The translations under genes were made by a program, and so were the position numbers. A stretch of DNA of 64,000 nucleotides from Streptomyces tauricus (GTDB lineage Bacteria; Actinomycetota; Actinomycetes; Streptomycetales; Streptomycetaceae): NCBI RefSeq assembly GCF_014650955.1, contig NZ_BMVY01000018.1, positions 101,884 to 165,883 of the forward strand. Reading direction: 5' to 3'. The notes below the pieces were generated by a model. The model did not search any database. It was given only the letters and a program-made list of their open reading frames with translations, and was not told where the DNA came from. Shown in pieces: positions 53,043 to 62,310 of this stretch (its first letter is position 1; the number at the start of each line of letters is the position of its first letter).

Positions 53043-53064
53043 GCCACCCTGCTTGCAGGGTGGC
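53043..53064 (+). terminator. hairpin downstream of the FAAL-KAS III operon
   Basis: GCCACCCTG and its complement form a 9-bp stem with loop CTTG. It is compact and GC-rich, as in actinobacterial terminators that lack T-runs. It lies 390 nt after the ketosynthase. Confidence 0.55.
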
Positions 53065-53280
53065 AGGTCCTGGAAGCGCCGCACGACGGCATGGAAGCAG
53101 CGCCGCACAGAGCAACTCCTGGGGACCGGTGACGCGGGCGCGCGATCGCGGCAGCAGACGTCACCGTGCAGCGCCTGCCCGTCACGCGGATGTGGCCGTC
53201 CGGTGGGCCGGCATCGTTGACAGCGGTCTCGTCGGCCACCCAGACCGGTCGGCGGCCAGGGGCTGGCGGTGTGGTCGCGT

Positions 53281-53655
53281 TCAGGCGGTGAGGGCGTCGT
53301 CGAGGGTGGGGTGGCAGTCGATGACGGTGTCGAGTCCGACGATTGCAGGACGCGTAGGACGGCTTCCCTGGGCGCCGGCGATGCGCAGCCATCCTCCGGC
53401 CCGGGTCGCGGCCTGGTAGGCGGCGACCAGGACGGTGATGCCGCTGGAGTCCATGAAGGTCACCTGGGTGAGATCGAGCACCGTGCGCGCAGATGCGGAA
53501 GCGGCCGTGCCGTCAGGGGGCAGGAGTGCCTGCAGGAAGGGCTCTTTGCCGGTGTGGTCGATCTCGCCGCGCAGGACGATCACGCGGATGCCGTCGAGGG
53601 TGATGTGGTCGATCGACAGCCGGCTGGACCGGGTCGCTCCGTGGGTGTCTGTCAC
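53281..53655 (-). CDS. STAS-domain anti-sigma-factor antagonist
   Basis: The 124-residue protein starts at GTG 53655, with GAGGAAA just upstream. It is one STAS domain: SIDHITLDGIRVIVLRGEID, ARTVLDLTQVTFMDSSGITV and LVAAYQAATRAGGWLRIAGA. The D-S-S-G-I-T segment holds the serine that partner anti-sigma kinases phosphorylate. In Streptomyces such proteins release stress sigma factors. No anti-sigma gene is adjacent. It stands alone, transcribed away from the lipoprotein operon. Confidence 0.88.
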   Translation of the reverse strand: MTDTHGATRSSRLSIDHITLDGIRVIVLRGEIDHTGKEPFLQALLPPDGTAASASARTVLDLTQVTFMDSSGITVLVAAYQAATRAGGWLRIAGAQGSRPTRPAIVGLDTVIDCHPTLDDALTA

Positions 53656-54512
53656 CGTTTCCTCGACTGCGCTCTCAAGGGGGCGTGTAGGGATCCGCCA
53701 CGATAGGCGCTGCGATCCTGCCCGCTGCCTCCGGCTACAACCATTCACCGGCGGGCGGCGTCTGCGCTAGACATTCGAGTGGTCGCATCGGGTACGCGTA
53801 CAGCCTGGACACGGGGACATGCAAGGTGGAGCTGATGGGACCGGTGCCCGGCATGGAGGACCCCGCACGACCGGGGGACGAGTTCGGACCGCTGATCCTG
53901 GGGCATCGATCCTGGGTGATGGCAGGCGGCGTGTTCGTTGGACTCGATGGCTCGTGGTGGTGTGTCTCTCGGTGGTTGCCGGGGATCCACAGCTTGACCA
54001 CATCCCGTCCAGCGGGTCGGGTGTCCTGCCTGACGTTGCTGCATGCCGACATGACAGTGACCGTCAGGTGCGCGCTCACGAAGCCGGCAGGCCGGCAACG
54101 GCAGTTGGCTGGTGCGTGCACCGACGGCCGGAGGTCGCTCTGAAAGTGGTTTCCAGCGCCGTGTGCCCCCGGCACCACACTGGGGCACCTCAGCGACCTG
54201 ATCAGTTGCCTCGTCCCGTACGCGGTCCAGTTCGTCGTCAGTCGGTGGCGGCCGCGGCGCATCCGGTACGGCCCAGTCGCATGGCTGCCGCGTACGGTGA
54301 CGTCGGCGCGGAGGCCATGAGGGTTCCGGTGCCGCCGTCGCGGTCCTCGGCCGGAACCCGGGGAGGAGCCGGCGGCTGCCGAATTGGCTCCGGCCGGTTC
54401 CAGGAATGTCTCAGGACTGTCACCGGGTGACCCGGAGCGCACGAGTATCCCGTGTCTCAGGTGTCGGACCGCGGACCCACCCGCGGTGACACCCACGGGG
54501 AGGCAGAACCTC
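53656..54512. other. 857-nt gap with no supported gene
   Basis: Open frames exist in both strands but their codon use looks random and no protein motif is seen. The region separates the divergent STAS and lipoprotein genes and must contain both promoters. Confidence 0.4.
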
Positions 54513-55526
54513 ATGAACAGCAAGCGTTTCGCACTGATCACCACGTCCGCCCTGACCGGCGCCCTGATGCTGACCGCCTGCAACGGCGACGACATCGACG
54601 CGGGCGGGGCGGCCCACGAGTCTGCGGGCGGACACGCGTCGGCGGACTCCGCGCAGGCCGCGGGGGCGATCGGCCGCTACGGCAAGGACGCGGCCGGGGC
54701 CACGTTCTTCGCCTCGGTCCTCACCGGTGACAACGAGGTGCCGGTCAAGGGCAAGCCGGCAGTCGGTGACAAGGACGGCCGCGCCGTGGCGCTCATGCGC
54801 GTCCAGGGCCAGGACGTGTCCTTCGCGCTGGCGTGGAGCGGTACGGACACTCCGACCCTGGCGCACCTGCACCAGGGCGGGCGGGGAGTCAACGGCGATG
54901 TGAGGATCCCGTTCTTCACCGAGAAGCTCAAGGACGGCAGCAAGCACGTCTACGGCACCGTGAAGGTGAAGGACGCCGCGCTGCTGCGTGACATCAAGGC
55001 CCACCCCGAGAAGTTCTACTTCAACCTGCACACCGGCGAGTTCCCCGGTGGCGCCGTCCGCGGCCAGGCGTTCGCCCTCCCCGGCCGTGTCGATCTGCCG
55101 GGCACGATCCGGGACTCGGCCCTGCGCGGGGTCGTCAGCGGGTCCCAGGTCTACGCCTGCACCAAGCAGCCCGACGGCACCTACGCGTTCACCCAGGACA
55201 ACGTCGAAGCCACCCTCCAGGGCGACATCGACCACACCTTCGCCAAGCCCGGCCCCGCGGGGCCTCCGCAGTGGATCGCGCCCGACGGCTCCTCAGTCAC
55301 CGGAAGCGTCCTCAACAAGTTCGACAACGGCCAGGGCAACATCCCCGAGCTCATCCTGCAGGCGACGCAGACAGGCGCGGACAAGGGGCTCCTGGCCAAG
55401 ACGCGGACCGTCCTGCGGCTCAACACCGAAGGCGGCGTGGCCCCGGCCGGCAACTGCGACGCCGGTACCCACCCCACGGCCAAGGTGCCCTACACCGCCG
55501 ACTACCTCTTCCTCGCCACCCAGTAG
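54513..55526 (+). CDS. CHRD-DUF3455 lipoprotein
   Basis: The 337-residue protein starts MNSKRFALITTSALTGALML and has a lipobox LTAC, so it is anchored outside the membrane. Residues about 50-190 form a CHRD domain (TFFASVLTGDNEVPVKGKPA, AWSGTDTPTLAHLHQGGRGV, FYFNLHTGEFPGGAVRGQAF). Residues about 205-337 resemble DUF3455 (VYACTKQPDGTYAFTQDNVE, WIAPDGSSVTGSVLNKFDNG, APAGNCDAGTHPTAKVPYTA). Both domains may bind metals or small molecules; no enzyme activity is known to me. GGGAGGCAGAACCTC precedes ATG 54513. It is the first of a three-gene set with a second lipoprotein and a sigma factor. Confidence 0.85.
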   Translation: MNSKRFALITTSALTGALMLTACNGDDIDAGGAAHESAGGHASADSAQAAGAIGRYGKDAAGATFFASVLTGDNEVPVKGKPAVGDKDGRAVALMRVQGQDVSFALAWSGTDTPTLAHLHQGGRGVNGDVRIPFFTEKLKDGSKHVYGTVKVKDAALLRDIKAHPEKFYFNLHTGEFPGGAVRGQAFALPGRVDLPGTIRDSALRGVVSGSQVYACTKQPDGTYAFTQDNVEATLQGDIDHTFAKPGPAGPPQWIAPDGSSVTGSVLNKFDNGQGNIPELILQATQTGADKGLLAKTRTVLRLNTEGGVAPAGNCDAGTHPTAKVPYTADYLFLATQ

Positions 55527-55578
55527 CACCTTGGCACCTCGGGGTGGGGTGCCGCGTACGGACGAAGCGAGGAAGGTC

Positions 55579-56550
55579 ATGAACACGTACAGCCGCACGT
55601 ACAGTCTCGTGCACAACGCCATGCATCTGCACGGGAACCAGCGGAGGACCGCTTTCGCCGCGGGGGCCGTGGTGCTCGCCCTGGCACTGTCCGCCTGCGG
55701 CGCCGACCGGCCCGGCGAGGGGGGTGCGACGCAGGCTCAGGCCGGGGAGAAGCCGTCGGGGAAGTTCGAGCTGGAGGTGGTCAAGGAGTCGGCGGTGCCC
55801 CTGAGCTCCGAGGGCATCTCCGTTCGCCGGGACGCGGAACTCGGCTCTGTCGTGGTCGACTCGAAGGGCAGCACCGTGTACGTCTCCAGGGCGGACGAAA
55901 GCCGTCCCGGCAAGTCGAGTTGCACGGACGCGTGCGCGATGACCTGGCTGCCGGTCCCCGCGCGGGAACCGGCAGCCGCCCAGGGGGTGGCGCAGGATCT
56001 GCTGGGCTCGATCACCCGTGCCGACGGGGTCGAGCAGATGACCATCGCCGGCAGGCCTCTCTACACCTACGCTCCCGGCAAAAAGGGTGACACGGCTGGG
56101 CAGGGCATCAAGGACACTTGGTACGCCGCGGCTCCGGACGGCACGAGAACGGGCACCGAGCGGCCCGCCCTGGGCGTCCTGAACAGCCCCGGGCTCGGCC
56201 GGGTGCTGCAGGACAGGAACGGCCGGACGCTGTACCTGTTCACGAAGGACACGCCCTGGCCGATGAAGACGGCCTGTGACGCGAAGTGCCTGGAGAAGTG
56301 GACACCCAGCGAGCCCGTCACGGCGGCGGACGCGAAGGCCGCGGGGCTTGACCCCCGGGTTCTGTTCCCGTTCAGCACTCCGGGCGGAGGCCGGCAGGAG
56401 TCCTTCAACTGCTGGCCCGCGTACACCTTCAAGGGCGACAAGAAGCCCGGGGACACCAACGGACAGGGCGTGGGAGGGGTGTGGTTCGCGATCAAGGCGG
56501 ACATCCCCCGGGGCGACCGCGGAAGGACCGTGCCCGCGGCGAAGGGGTGA
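55579..56550 (+). CDS. SCO0930-like lipoprotein with COG4315 repeats
   Basis: The 323-residue protein has a lipoprotein signal ending LALALSACG. Two repeats of the secreted lipoprotein type COG4315 follow: VVVDSKGSTVYVSRADESRP with SSCTDACAMTWLPV and MTIAGRPLYTYAPGKKGDTA, and VLQDRNGRTLYLFTKDTPWP with TACDAKCLEKWTPS and CWPAYTFKGDKKPGDTNGQG. The paired cysteines and D-x-x-G-x-T-L-Y strands are the family hallmark. Its binding partner is not known. GAGGAAGG lies before the ATG. It is followed by the sigma factor gene, so the set resembles a sigma-controlled envelope regulon. Confidence 0.85.
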   Translation: MNTYSRTYSLVHNAMHLHGNQRRTAFAAGAVVLALALSACGADRPGEGGATQAQAGEKPSGKFELEVVKESAVPLSSEGISVRRDAELGSVVVDSKGSTVYVSRADESRPGKSSCTDACAMTWLPVPAREPAAAQGVAQDLLGSITRADGVEQMTIAGRPLYTYAPGKKGDTAGQGIKDTWYAAAPDGTRTGTERPALGVLNSPGLGRVLQDRNGRTLYLFTKDTPWPMKTACDAKCLEKWTPSEPVTAADAKAAGLDPRVLFPFSTPGGGRQESFNCWPAYTFKGDKKPGDTNGQGVGGVWFAIKADIPRGDRGRTVPAAKG

Positions 56551-56730
56551 GGACACGGGATGACGGGGGAAAGTGACGGCCGCGGTGGCCCGCTCGTCAC
56601 TTTTTCGGCACTGGCCCTTGCCTACGGTCGGTCCCGAAACCAGATCCCTCCCGTGTGTTTCCGCGTCCGGACAGTCCCCCGCCTGTCCGGACGGAGCACC
56701 GGTGCGAAAGAGAACCAGGAACAAGCCACC

Positions 56731-57261
56731 ATGACGCTACTCGCGGGCACCGCTCCATCGACGACCTCGCCGGCTCCCGACCTCGTGGACGGCCTGGTGG
56801 AGCAGCACAGGGACGCACTCCTCGCCTACGCGCACAGACTGCTCTCGGACCACCATCTCGCCGAGGACATCGTCCAGGAGACGTTCGTCAAGGCGTGGCA
56901 TCACGCCGACAGACTCCTCAGCCGGGAAGGTTCCGTACGCGGCTGGCTGTTCAAGGTCGCGCGGAACCTGATCATCGACCGGTCGCGAAGTGCCTACGCC
57001 CGGCACGAGACGGTGACCACCGAGAGCGGGGACCCGGCGCAGGAGGACCACACCGAACCGGCACACGCGGCCATGGAGGCTGTTTCCCTGCTGCGGGGCG
57101 TTTCGGCGGACCACCGGAAGGTGCTCGTCTACCTCTACATCTACGGATGCAGCGTGGAGGAGACCGCACGCATCCTGGACGTCCCGTCGGGCACGGTGAG
57201 GTCACGTCGTCACCTGGCGCTGCGCGCTCTGCGCAACCGGCTCCCGTCCGCGGGGAACTGA
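56731..57261 (+). CDS. ECF-type RNA polymerase sigma factor
   Basis: The 176-residue protein has region 2 (VEQHRDALLAYAHRLLSDHH, LAEDIVQETFVKAWHHADRL, SVRGWLFKVARNLIIDRSRS) and region 4 (VLVYLYIYGCSVEETARILD, VPSGTVRSRRHLALRALRNR). This is a group of sigma factors near the SigL/SigM type that is usually paired with a zinc-binding anti-sigma, but none follows here. I chose ATG 56731. It is third after two lipoprotein genes and ends before a strong terminator. It may drive the lipoproteins upstream. Confidence 0.88.
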   Translation: MTLLAGTAPSTTSPAPDLVDGLVEQHRDALLAYAHRLLSDHHLAEDIVQETFVKAWHHADRLLSREGSVRGWLFKVARNLIIDRSRSAYARHETVTTESGDPAQEDHTEPAHAAMEAVSLLRGVSADHRKVLVYLYIYGCSVEETARILDVPSGTVRSRRHLALRALRNRLPSAGN

Positions 57262-57295
57262 CCTGGCACCGCTCCCGAACACACGCTGATACGTA

Positions 57296-57331
57296 CCGAA
57301 GGGCCCCACTCGTGCGAGTGGGGCCCTTCGG
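57296..57331 (+). terminator. strong hairpin terminator after the sigma gene
   Basis: A perfect 17-bp stem, CCGAAGGGCCCCACTCG with its complement, closes on a 2-nt centre (TG), 35 nt after the sigma-factor stop. The loop would open to four bases or more in practice. This is the clearest terminator in the window. Confidence 0.85.
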
Positions 57332-57653
57332 CGTACGGGCCCACGGAAAGCCGGACTTGACCGCCGAGCGCGATTTCTTCTCGACTGGCCGCAAATGGCC
57401 GAGTCCGGCGTCCACCCGACCGGGTCGTGCAGAGTGTGAGGCGCGGTCGCCCGTCGGCGGCCCACGGTGTCGGGGAGGCCGCCCGATGTCGGGATCACGT
57501 ACGGAGTGTCTCCGGTCCGTCACCGCCGTACCACGGGGAGGCAACCGGGTGAGAGCCTGAGGATCTTGCTCCGTACCTGTGCGTAAGCGGCGTACTTCGC
57601 GCCCTCGGCAGGGGCAGTAAGCACCGGACGATCACCTGTAGGGAGAACCAGAA

Positions 57654-60608
57654 GTGAGTCCCGAGAACGAGTCCACGGCGGACGTCGCACTGCGCTTCTC
57701 GGTGCTCGGGCCTCTCAGGGCCTGGCGGCACGCGACGGAGCTCAGCCTGGGCCCACCGAAGCAGCGGTTGTTGCTGGCACTGCTTCTGGTGCGGTCGGAC
57801 CGGCCGGTACCGCTGCACCAGATAGTCGACGCCTTATGGGACGAGGATCCGCCGGAGCACGCGGTCAACGTCGTCCACCGGCACATCGGTGCGCTGAGGA
57901 GGCTGCTCGAACCGGAGCTGACCGGCAGAACCGGGGCCCGTGTCCTGGTGCGCGCGGCCGGTGGCTACCGGCTGAACACCGAGGACGAGGCACTGGATCT
58001 GCTGAGGTTCCGGAGACTGCGGGACGCGGCGCAGACCGCCTCGGCCGCGGGGCGGCCCGCGGAAGCCACCGGCCTGTTCGTCCGGGCGCTCTCCCTGTGG
58101 CTGGGGCGGACCGCGGAAGGGCTTCCCCGTACGGCGTATTCCCACGCGGTCTTCGCAGGAATCGACGCCGAGTATCCGCACGCGGCCAGGGACGCCGCTG
58201 ACGCGGCGCTGGCCGCGGGCGACACGTCCAGGGTGTTCCCGCTGGTCAGGCGGGCGGCCGAGAGCGAACCGTTGAACGAGTGCCTCCAGGCGCGGCTCGT
58301 CCTCGTCCTCGCCGCCGAAGGGCTGGCGGCTCAGGCCCTGGACCACTACCAGGTCGTCCGGTCCCGGCTCACGAGCGAACTGGGTGTCGATCCCGGTTCC
58401 GAACTGCGCGAGGCCCAGATCCGCGTGCTGCGCGGCACCGTCGTACCGACGAGGACGTCCCGCTCCGGCGATCCGAAGGCCGCGGACACCAGCGGCGCAT
58501 CCTCCCCAGGTGGGAGCCGGGGTGCGAGTCCGGGGGCCGGCCCGGGGGCGACCCCCCGGGTACGTCCTGCCCAACTCCCCGCAGACCTGCACGCGTTCAC
58601 CGGCAGGAGAGCCGAACTCGACTGGATGCGTGACCTGCTGCCGGCCGACGGCGGCACGCCGGCCACCGTCGTCATCAGCGCGATCGGCGGCGCGCCGGGC
58701 GTGGGGAAGACCACGCTCGCTCTGCACTGGGCCCACAGCAACACCCGGCACTTTCCCGACGGACAGCTGTACGTCAATCTGCGCGGATACGACCCGGCGG
58801 GAGTCGCGCTCACGCCGTCGGCCGCGATCTGCTACTTCCTGGAAGCCCTCGGCGTACCGGCGGAGGACATCCCGCCGAGCCTCGACGGCCAGGCCGCCCT
58901 GTACCGCAGCATGCTGGCCGGACGGCGTGTGCTTGTGGTCCTCGACAACGCCCGCAGCGCCGAACAGGTACGTCCTCTGCTGCCGGGGACACCGACGTGC
59001 GTCACGGTGATCACCAGTCGGGAGCAGTTGTACGGACTCGTCGCCGCCAACGGAGCGCGTTCCCTGCGCCTGGACATCCTGACCGTCACCGAATCCATCG
59101 AGTTCATGACGAAGCGGCTGGGCGCGGCGCGCGTCACCGCCGACCGGCAGGCGGCGGTCCGCATCGCCGAGCAGTGCGGCCGGCTGCCCCTCGCCCTGGC
59201 GATCGTGTGTGCGCGTGCGGAGGGCCACCCGTCCGCACCGCTCGCGGACATCGCCGCGGAGCTGGCGGAGAGCCGCGACGACCTCGGCGTCTTCGCCGTC
59301 GGTGACCCGGCCACCGACACCCGAGCGGTCTTCTCCTGGTCGTACCGCACGCTGACTCCGGCGGCGGCCGGGCTCTTCCGGCTGCTGTGGTTGTGTCCGC
59401 CCCACGACGTCTCCGCGCAGGCCGTGGCGAGCCTCGCGGGGCTGACGACCGCACAGACGCGCCCTGTGCTGTCCGAGCTCACCCGGGCCAGCCTGTGGAC
59501 CGAGCCCGCGCCCGGTCTCTACGGCTCGCACGAACTGCTGCGGACCTTCAGCCAGGAGCTCTCCCTGGCCGAGGACCCGCCCGAAGCCCGTGAGGACGCC
59601 CGCCGCCGGCTCTTCGACCACTACCTGCACAGCGCGCGCGGCGCGGCCACCCAGCTGTACACGCATCGGGAACCTCTCCCGCTGCCCGACGCCGCCCCCG
59701 GCACGCAGGTCCTGTCGTTCAGCGACACGGACAGCGCGGCGAAGTGGCTCGTGCGGGAGATGCCGGCGCTGGAGGCGGTGATCACCCGGGACAGCGGTCA
59801 CGGCACGGGCGCGCACGCCTGGCGCATGGCGGCGACCCTGGAACTCGTCCTCGACCGGCGTGGGCGCCGTGAGGAACAGATCGAGCTGCACACCACGGCA
59901 CTCGCCGGCGCGCAGCGGCTCGGAGAGACACTGGGCGAGGCCCACATGCATCGTGTTCTCGGCTTCGCCCACGTCCGGACGAACGACCACGCGCGGGGAG
60001 CCGCGCACCTGGAACGGGCGTTGGAACTGTTCACCGACCTGGGTGATGTCCCCTTCACGGCGCTGACCCACCGGTACCTGGCGTTCTTGGCGAACGTCCG
60101 GCAGGACCACCGCGAGGCACTGGCGCAGTACAAGATCGCCTGCGCCCTGTACACGAGGACACGGGCTTACGTCGGCATCGCGAGCGTCACCAACGAAGTG
60201 GCCTGGACCCGCCTGCTCCTGCACGAGTACGAGGAGTCGCTGGGGGACTGCCGCCGCGCCGTCCGCATCGCGCACAGGTCCGGCAACAGGAACATCGAGG
60301 CGGCGGCCTGGGACACCATGGGTGTCGCGCACCACCGCCTCGGACAGCACGACGAGGCGCTGGAGGCCTTCGACCACGCGCTCACCCACTACCGCGCCCT
60401 CAACGACGCCTCGCTGATCGCCGACACCCTCGTCCACCGCGGTGAAGCACTCGCCGTCACGTCCCCGCAGGAGGCCCGCCGGGCGTGGAACGAGGCACTC
60501 GCGATACTCGACGTCCTCGGCCACACCGACGCCGACAGGCTGCGCGAACTGCTGGAGGAACACGACGAGGTTCCTTCAAGGAGCGGGCCGGTCACCATCA
60601 ACATCTGA
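57654..60608 (+). CDS. AfsR/SARP-family transcriptional activator with NTPase and TPR domains
   Basis: The 984-residue protein has an N-terminal OmpR-like winged helix (FSVLGPLRAWRHATELSLGP, PKQRLLLALLLVRSDRPVPL, about residues 10-95), then a BTAD domain (DLLRFRRLRDAAQTASAAGR to SELGVDPGSELREAQIRVLR, about 110-260). A Gly/Ser/Pro linker leads to an NB-ARC NTPase with P-loop GGAPGVGKTTLALHWAH at about 345-360 and RVLVVLDNARSAEQVRPLLP. C-terminal TPR-like repeats fill residues 700-970. AfsR-type proteins activate secondary metabolism. The biosynthetic cluster at 44-52.7 kb lies only 5 kb away, so a link is possible but not shown. Start GTG with GTAGGGAGAA upstream. Confidence 0.9.
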   Translation: MSPENESTADVALRFSVLGPLRAWRHATELSLGPPKQRLLLALLLVRSDRPVPLHQIVDALWDEDPPEHAVNVVHRHIGALRRLLEPELTGRTGARVLVRAAGGYRLNTEDEALDLLRFRRLRDAAQTASAAGRPAEATGLFVRALSLWLGRTAEGLPRTAYSHAVFAGIDAEYPHAARDAADAALAAGDTSRVFPLVRRAAESEPLNECLQARLVLVLAAEGLAAQALDHYQVVRSRLTSELGVDPGSELREAQIRVLRGTVVPTRTSRSGDPKAADTSGASSPGGSRGASPGAGPGATPRVRPAQLPADLHAFTGRRAELDWMRDLLPADGGTPATVVISAIGGAPGVGKTTLALHWAHSNTRHFPDGQLYVNLRGYDPAGVALTPSAAICYFLEALGVPAEDIPPSLDGQAALYRSMLAGRRVLVVLDNARSAEQVRPLLPGTPTCVTVITSREQLYGLVAANGARSLRLDILTVTESIEFMTKRLGAARVTADRQAAVRIAEQCGRLPLALAIVCARAEGHPSAPLADIAAELAESRDDLGVFAVGDPATDTRAVFSWSYRTLTPAAAGLFRLLWLCPPHDVSAQAVASLAGLTTAQTRPVLSELTRASLWTEPAPGLYGSHELLRTFSQELSLAEDPPEAREDARRRLFDHYLHSARGAATQLYTHREPLPLPDAAPGTQVLSFSDTDSAAKWLVREMPALEAVITRDSGHGTGAHAWRMAATLELVLDRRGRREEQIELHTTALAGAQRLGETLGEAHMHRVLGFAHVRTNDHARGAAHLERALELFTDLGDVPFTALTHRYLAFLANVRQDHREALAQYKIACALYTRTRAYVGIASVTNEVAWTRLLLHEYEESLGDCRRAVRIAHRSGNRNIEAAAWDTMGVAHHRLGQHDEALEAFDHALTHYRALNDASLIADTLVHRGEALAVTSPQEARRAWNEALAILDVLGHTDADRLRELLEEHDEVPSRSGPVTINI

Positions 60609-60689
60609 GGACGGGCGGGCCGGCCCCCATCCCCCCGGCTCCACGCCCGCGGCCGGGCCCCTGCCCCTCACGTACCACCGTCTGCACGC

Positions 60690-60850
60690 ACGCACTCGCC
60701 GTGTCGTACGTGAAGCCGTGGTGCCCGCAGACGATCCGGTCGCCGTCGAGCCCGCTGACGAACAACGGACAGCGGCGGTGCACACACCGGTCGTGCAGCG
60801 CGACGGCCCGGCCGTCGTCCTCGGTCCGCTCTGGCCGGCCTGGCTGGAGA
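60690..60850 (-). pseudogene. Rieske [2Fe-2S] oxygenase fragment
   Basis: The minus strand reads RTEDDGRAVALHDRCVHRRC, PLFVSGLDGDRIVCGHHGFT and YDTASAC. This is the Rieske centre, C-x-H and C-x-x-H (CVH and CGHH), of aromatic-ring-hydroxylating oxygenases. Both the start and the catalytic domain are missing. It ends just after the AfsR gene. Confidence 0.6.
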
Positions 60851-61134
60851 CCAGGGCCCGGCGTGCTGCTGCCCTCAGCGGAGGAGGCCCACGCCGCAGC
60901 CCTGACTGCCCAAGAGCAGCAACTGATCAATCACAACCGGGGACGCATCCTGACCGGCGCCGGAGAGGAGGCCGAACAAAGCTCAAGGACCTCGCCGCGC
61001 CCCAGGGAACCGACAACCGCATGGTCAACCCCTCCATCCCGGGCACCGGAAACCGGATCTGCGCCCTTGAACTCCTTGCAGGGGCCAGCGGCATCAGCAC
61101 AGGCGCACGATGACCCCACCCGTGGTCATGGTGA

Positions 61135-61312
61135 GCAGGTGAAGCAGTCCTTCGCAGGGTTCCCCAGCGCCGTTCAGTTTGCTCGGGGCCAGGGGGACGC
61201 AGAGGGCCACGCACTGGTTGTCGCCACCACGACCGCCGGCGTCTCTCCGGACCCGCCGCTATTGACCGTGGCCGTCAAGAACAGCCTTCGGTCGCTCCCA
61301 AGAGCGAGATGT
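61135..61312 (+). pseudogene. possible flavin reductase N-terminal fragment
   Basis: The plus strand reads GEQVKQSFAGFPSAVQFARG, GHALVVATTTAGVSPDPPLL and TVAVKNS. The helix-then-S-F-x-x-V-S-x-D-P-P-L pattern is that of FMN-binding flavin reductases. It stops at about 61312, where MFS-transporter sequence begins. The stretch 60855-61134 holds nothing clear. Moderate support only. Confidence 0.4.
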
Positions 61313-61522
61313 CGATCGCCATGAGTTTCAACTACACCGTCCGCAGCGTCGGGTTTTCCCTGGCTAGCGCCATCGGCGGCCGTATCCTCGCTGAGGGGCC
61401 GCCCCTTTCCCGGCAACAGCGCCTACACCACCATGGCGCTGGTCGGCATCGGCGCCACGACGATCACGACGCCGGCAAGCCTGGCGCTCGCCCGCCGACG
61501 CTCGACCGAGACCAACCCGTAA
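61313..61522 (+). pseudogene. MFS transporter C-terminal fragment, frameshifted
   Basis: The plus strand reads IAMSFNYTVRSVGFSLASAI and GGRILAE, then shifts frame into FPGNSAYTTMALVGIGATTI and TTPASLALARRRSTETNP with a stop. These are the last two helices of a 12- or 14-helix MFS carrier. The rest is missing. Confidence 0.6.
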
Positions 61523-61569
61523 GCCAGATGGGCTCATCCCCGCACTGGCATCCCACCACTGGAGGTTCC

Positions 61570-61863
61570 ATGCCCAAGGGCTACTGGGTCAGCGCGTATC
61601 GCACCGTTTCAGACCCTGAGAAGCTGGCTGCTTACAGCGAGCTGGCCACTGCGGCCGTCGAGGCCGGGGGCGGTCGGGTCCTCGCCCGTGGCGGTCGGGT
61701 CGTGGCGCATGACGCCGGAATCGCCGAGCGCACCGTCCTGATCGAGTTCGACAGCTTCGAGCAGGCCGTCGCGGCGCACGAGAGTGCGGCCTACCAGGAG
61801 GCGTTGGTCGCTCTCTCGGACGGCGTCGAGCGCGACTTCCGTATCATCGAAGGCATCGACTGA
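61570..61863 (+). CDS. DUF1330 family protein
   Basis: The 97-residue protein starts MPKGYWVSAYRTVSDPEKLA and goes on with VEAGGGRVLARGGRVVAHDA, GIAERTVLIEFDSFEQAVAA and HESAAYQEALVALSDGVERD. It is a full-length DUF1330 domain, a small dimeric alpha/beta (ferredoxin-like) fold with no proven catalytic role known to me. GGAGG lies 4 nt before ATG 61570, an excellent site. It lies just after MFS, flavin reductase and Rieske relics, and was possibly part of the same catabolic cluster. Intact. Confidence 0.85.
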   Translation: MPKGYWVSAYRTVSDPEKLAAYSELATAAVEAGGGRVLARGGRVVAHDAGIAERTVLIEFDSFEQAVAAHESAAYQEALVALSDGVERDFRIIEGID

Positions 61864-62029
61864 CATAGACCCAGGTGGACCTTCGCTGAAGTTCACCGAG
61901 TATGTGTTGTCCTCTTCGGGCAGGAGCCACAGCTACTGGACCTGCCCGTCGAGGTCGAAAGTCGCCAGAGTGGCCTGGGGGGGGGAGTGCCGGAGTATCC
62001 GGCATCCATCCGCCCGAGGGCACGAGACT

Positions 62030-62300
62030 TGACCTGTACGCCACCACTGCTGCTTGTGCTCTGCCGCTCAAGTCCAGCTTGGTCATCGGGCGGTTGAGGT
62101 GAGTGTCGCGGTCCGCGGACTGCTGGCCGGCGGCCTGGCGGGCGTACGCCTCGATGAGGAGGCGGGTGACACTGGGCGCGAAGAGCGCGTCACCACCGGC
62201 GAACGAGGCCACCACGGCGAGCAGCAGTTCGGGGCCGGAGTCCTTGAGGAGGAACCCACAGGCTCCGTCGCGCAGCGCCGCCGAGTGCTGGCGGCTGGTG
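62030..62300 (-). pseudogene. LuxR-type response regulator with deleted HTH
   Basis: The minus strand reads ALRDGACGFLLKDSGPELLL, AVVASFAGGDALFAPSVTRL and LIEAYARQ, then jumps to TKLDLSGRAQAAVVAYRSSL. The first is the end of a receiver domain (the G-F-L-L-K-D lysine) and linker; the second is the last helix of the LuxR HTH. About 40 residues of the HTH core are deleted between them, and the phospho-acceptor half is also lost. It is nonfunctional. Confidence 0.65.
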
Positions 62301-62310
62301 GCTGGCGGAG

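Noticed and set aside
57834..60563. A 909-codon open frame opposite the AfsR/SARP gene.
   Set aside because: The sequence is Arg/Gly/Val/Gln-rich with no domain; the plus strand carries the P-loop, BTAD and TPR features.
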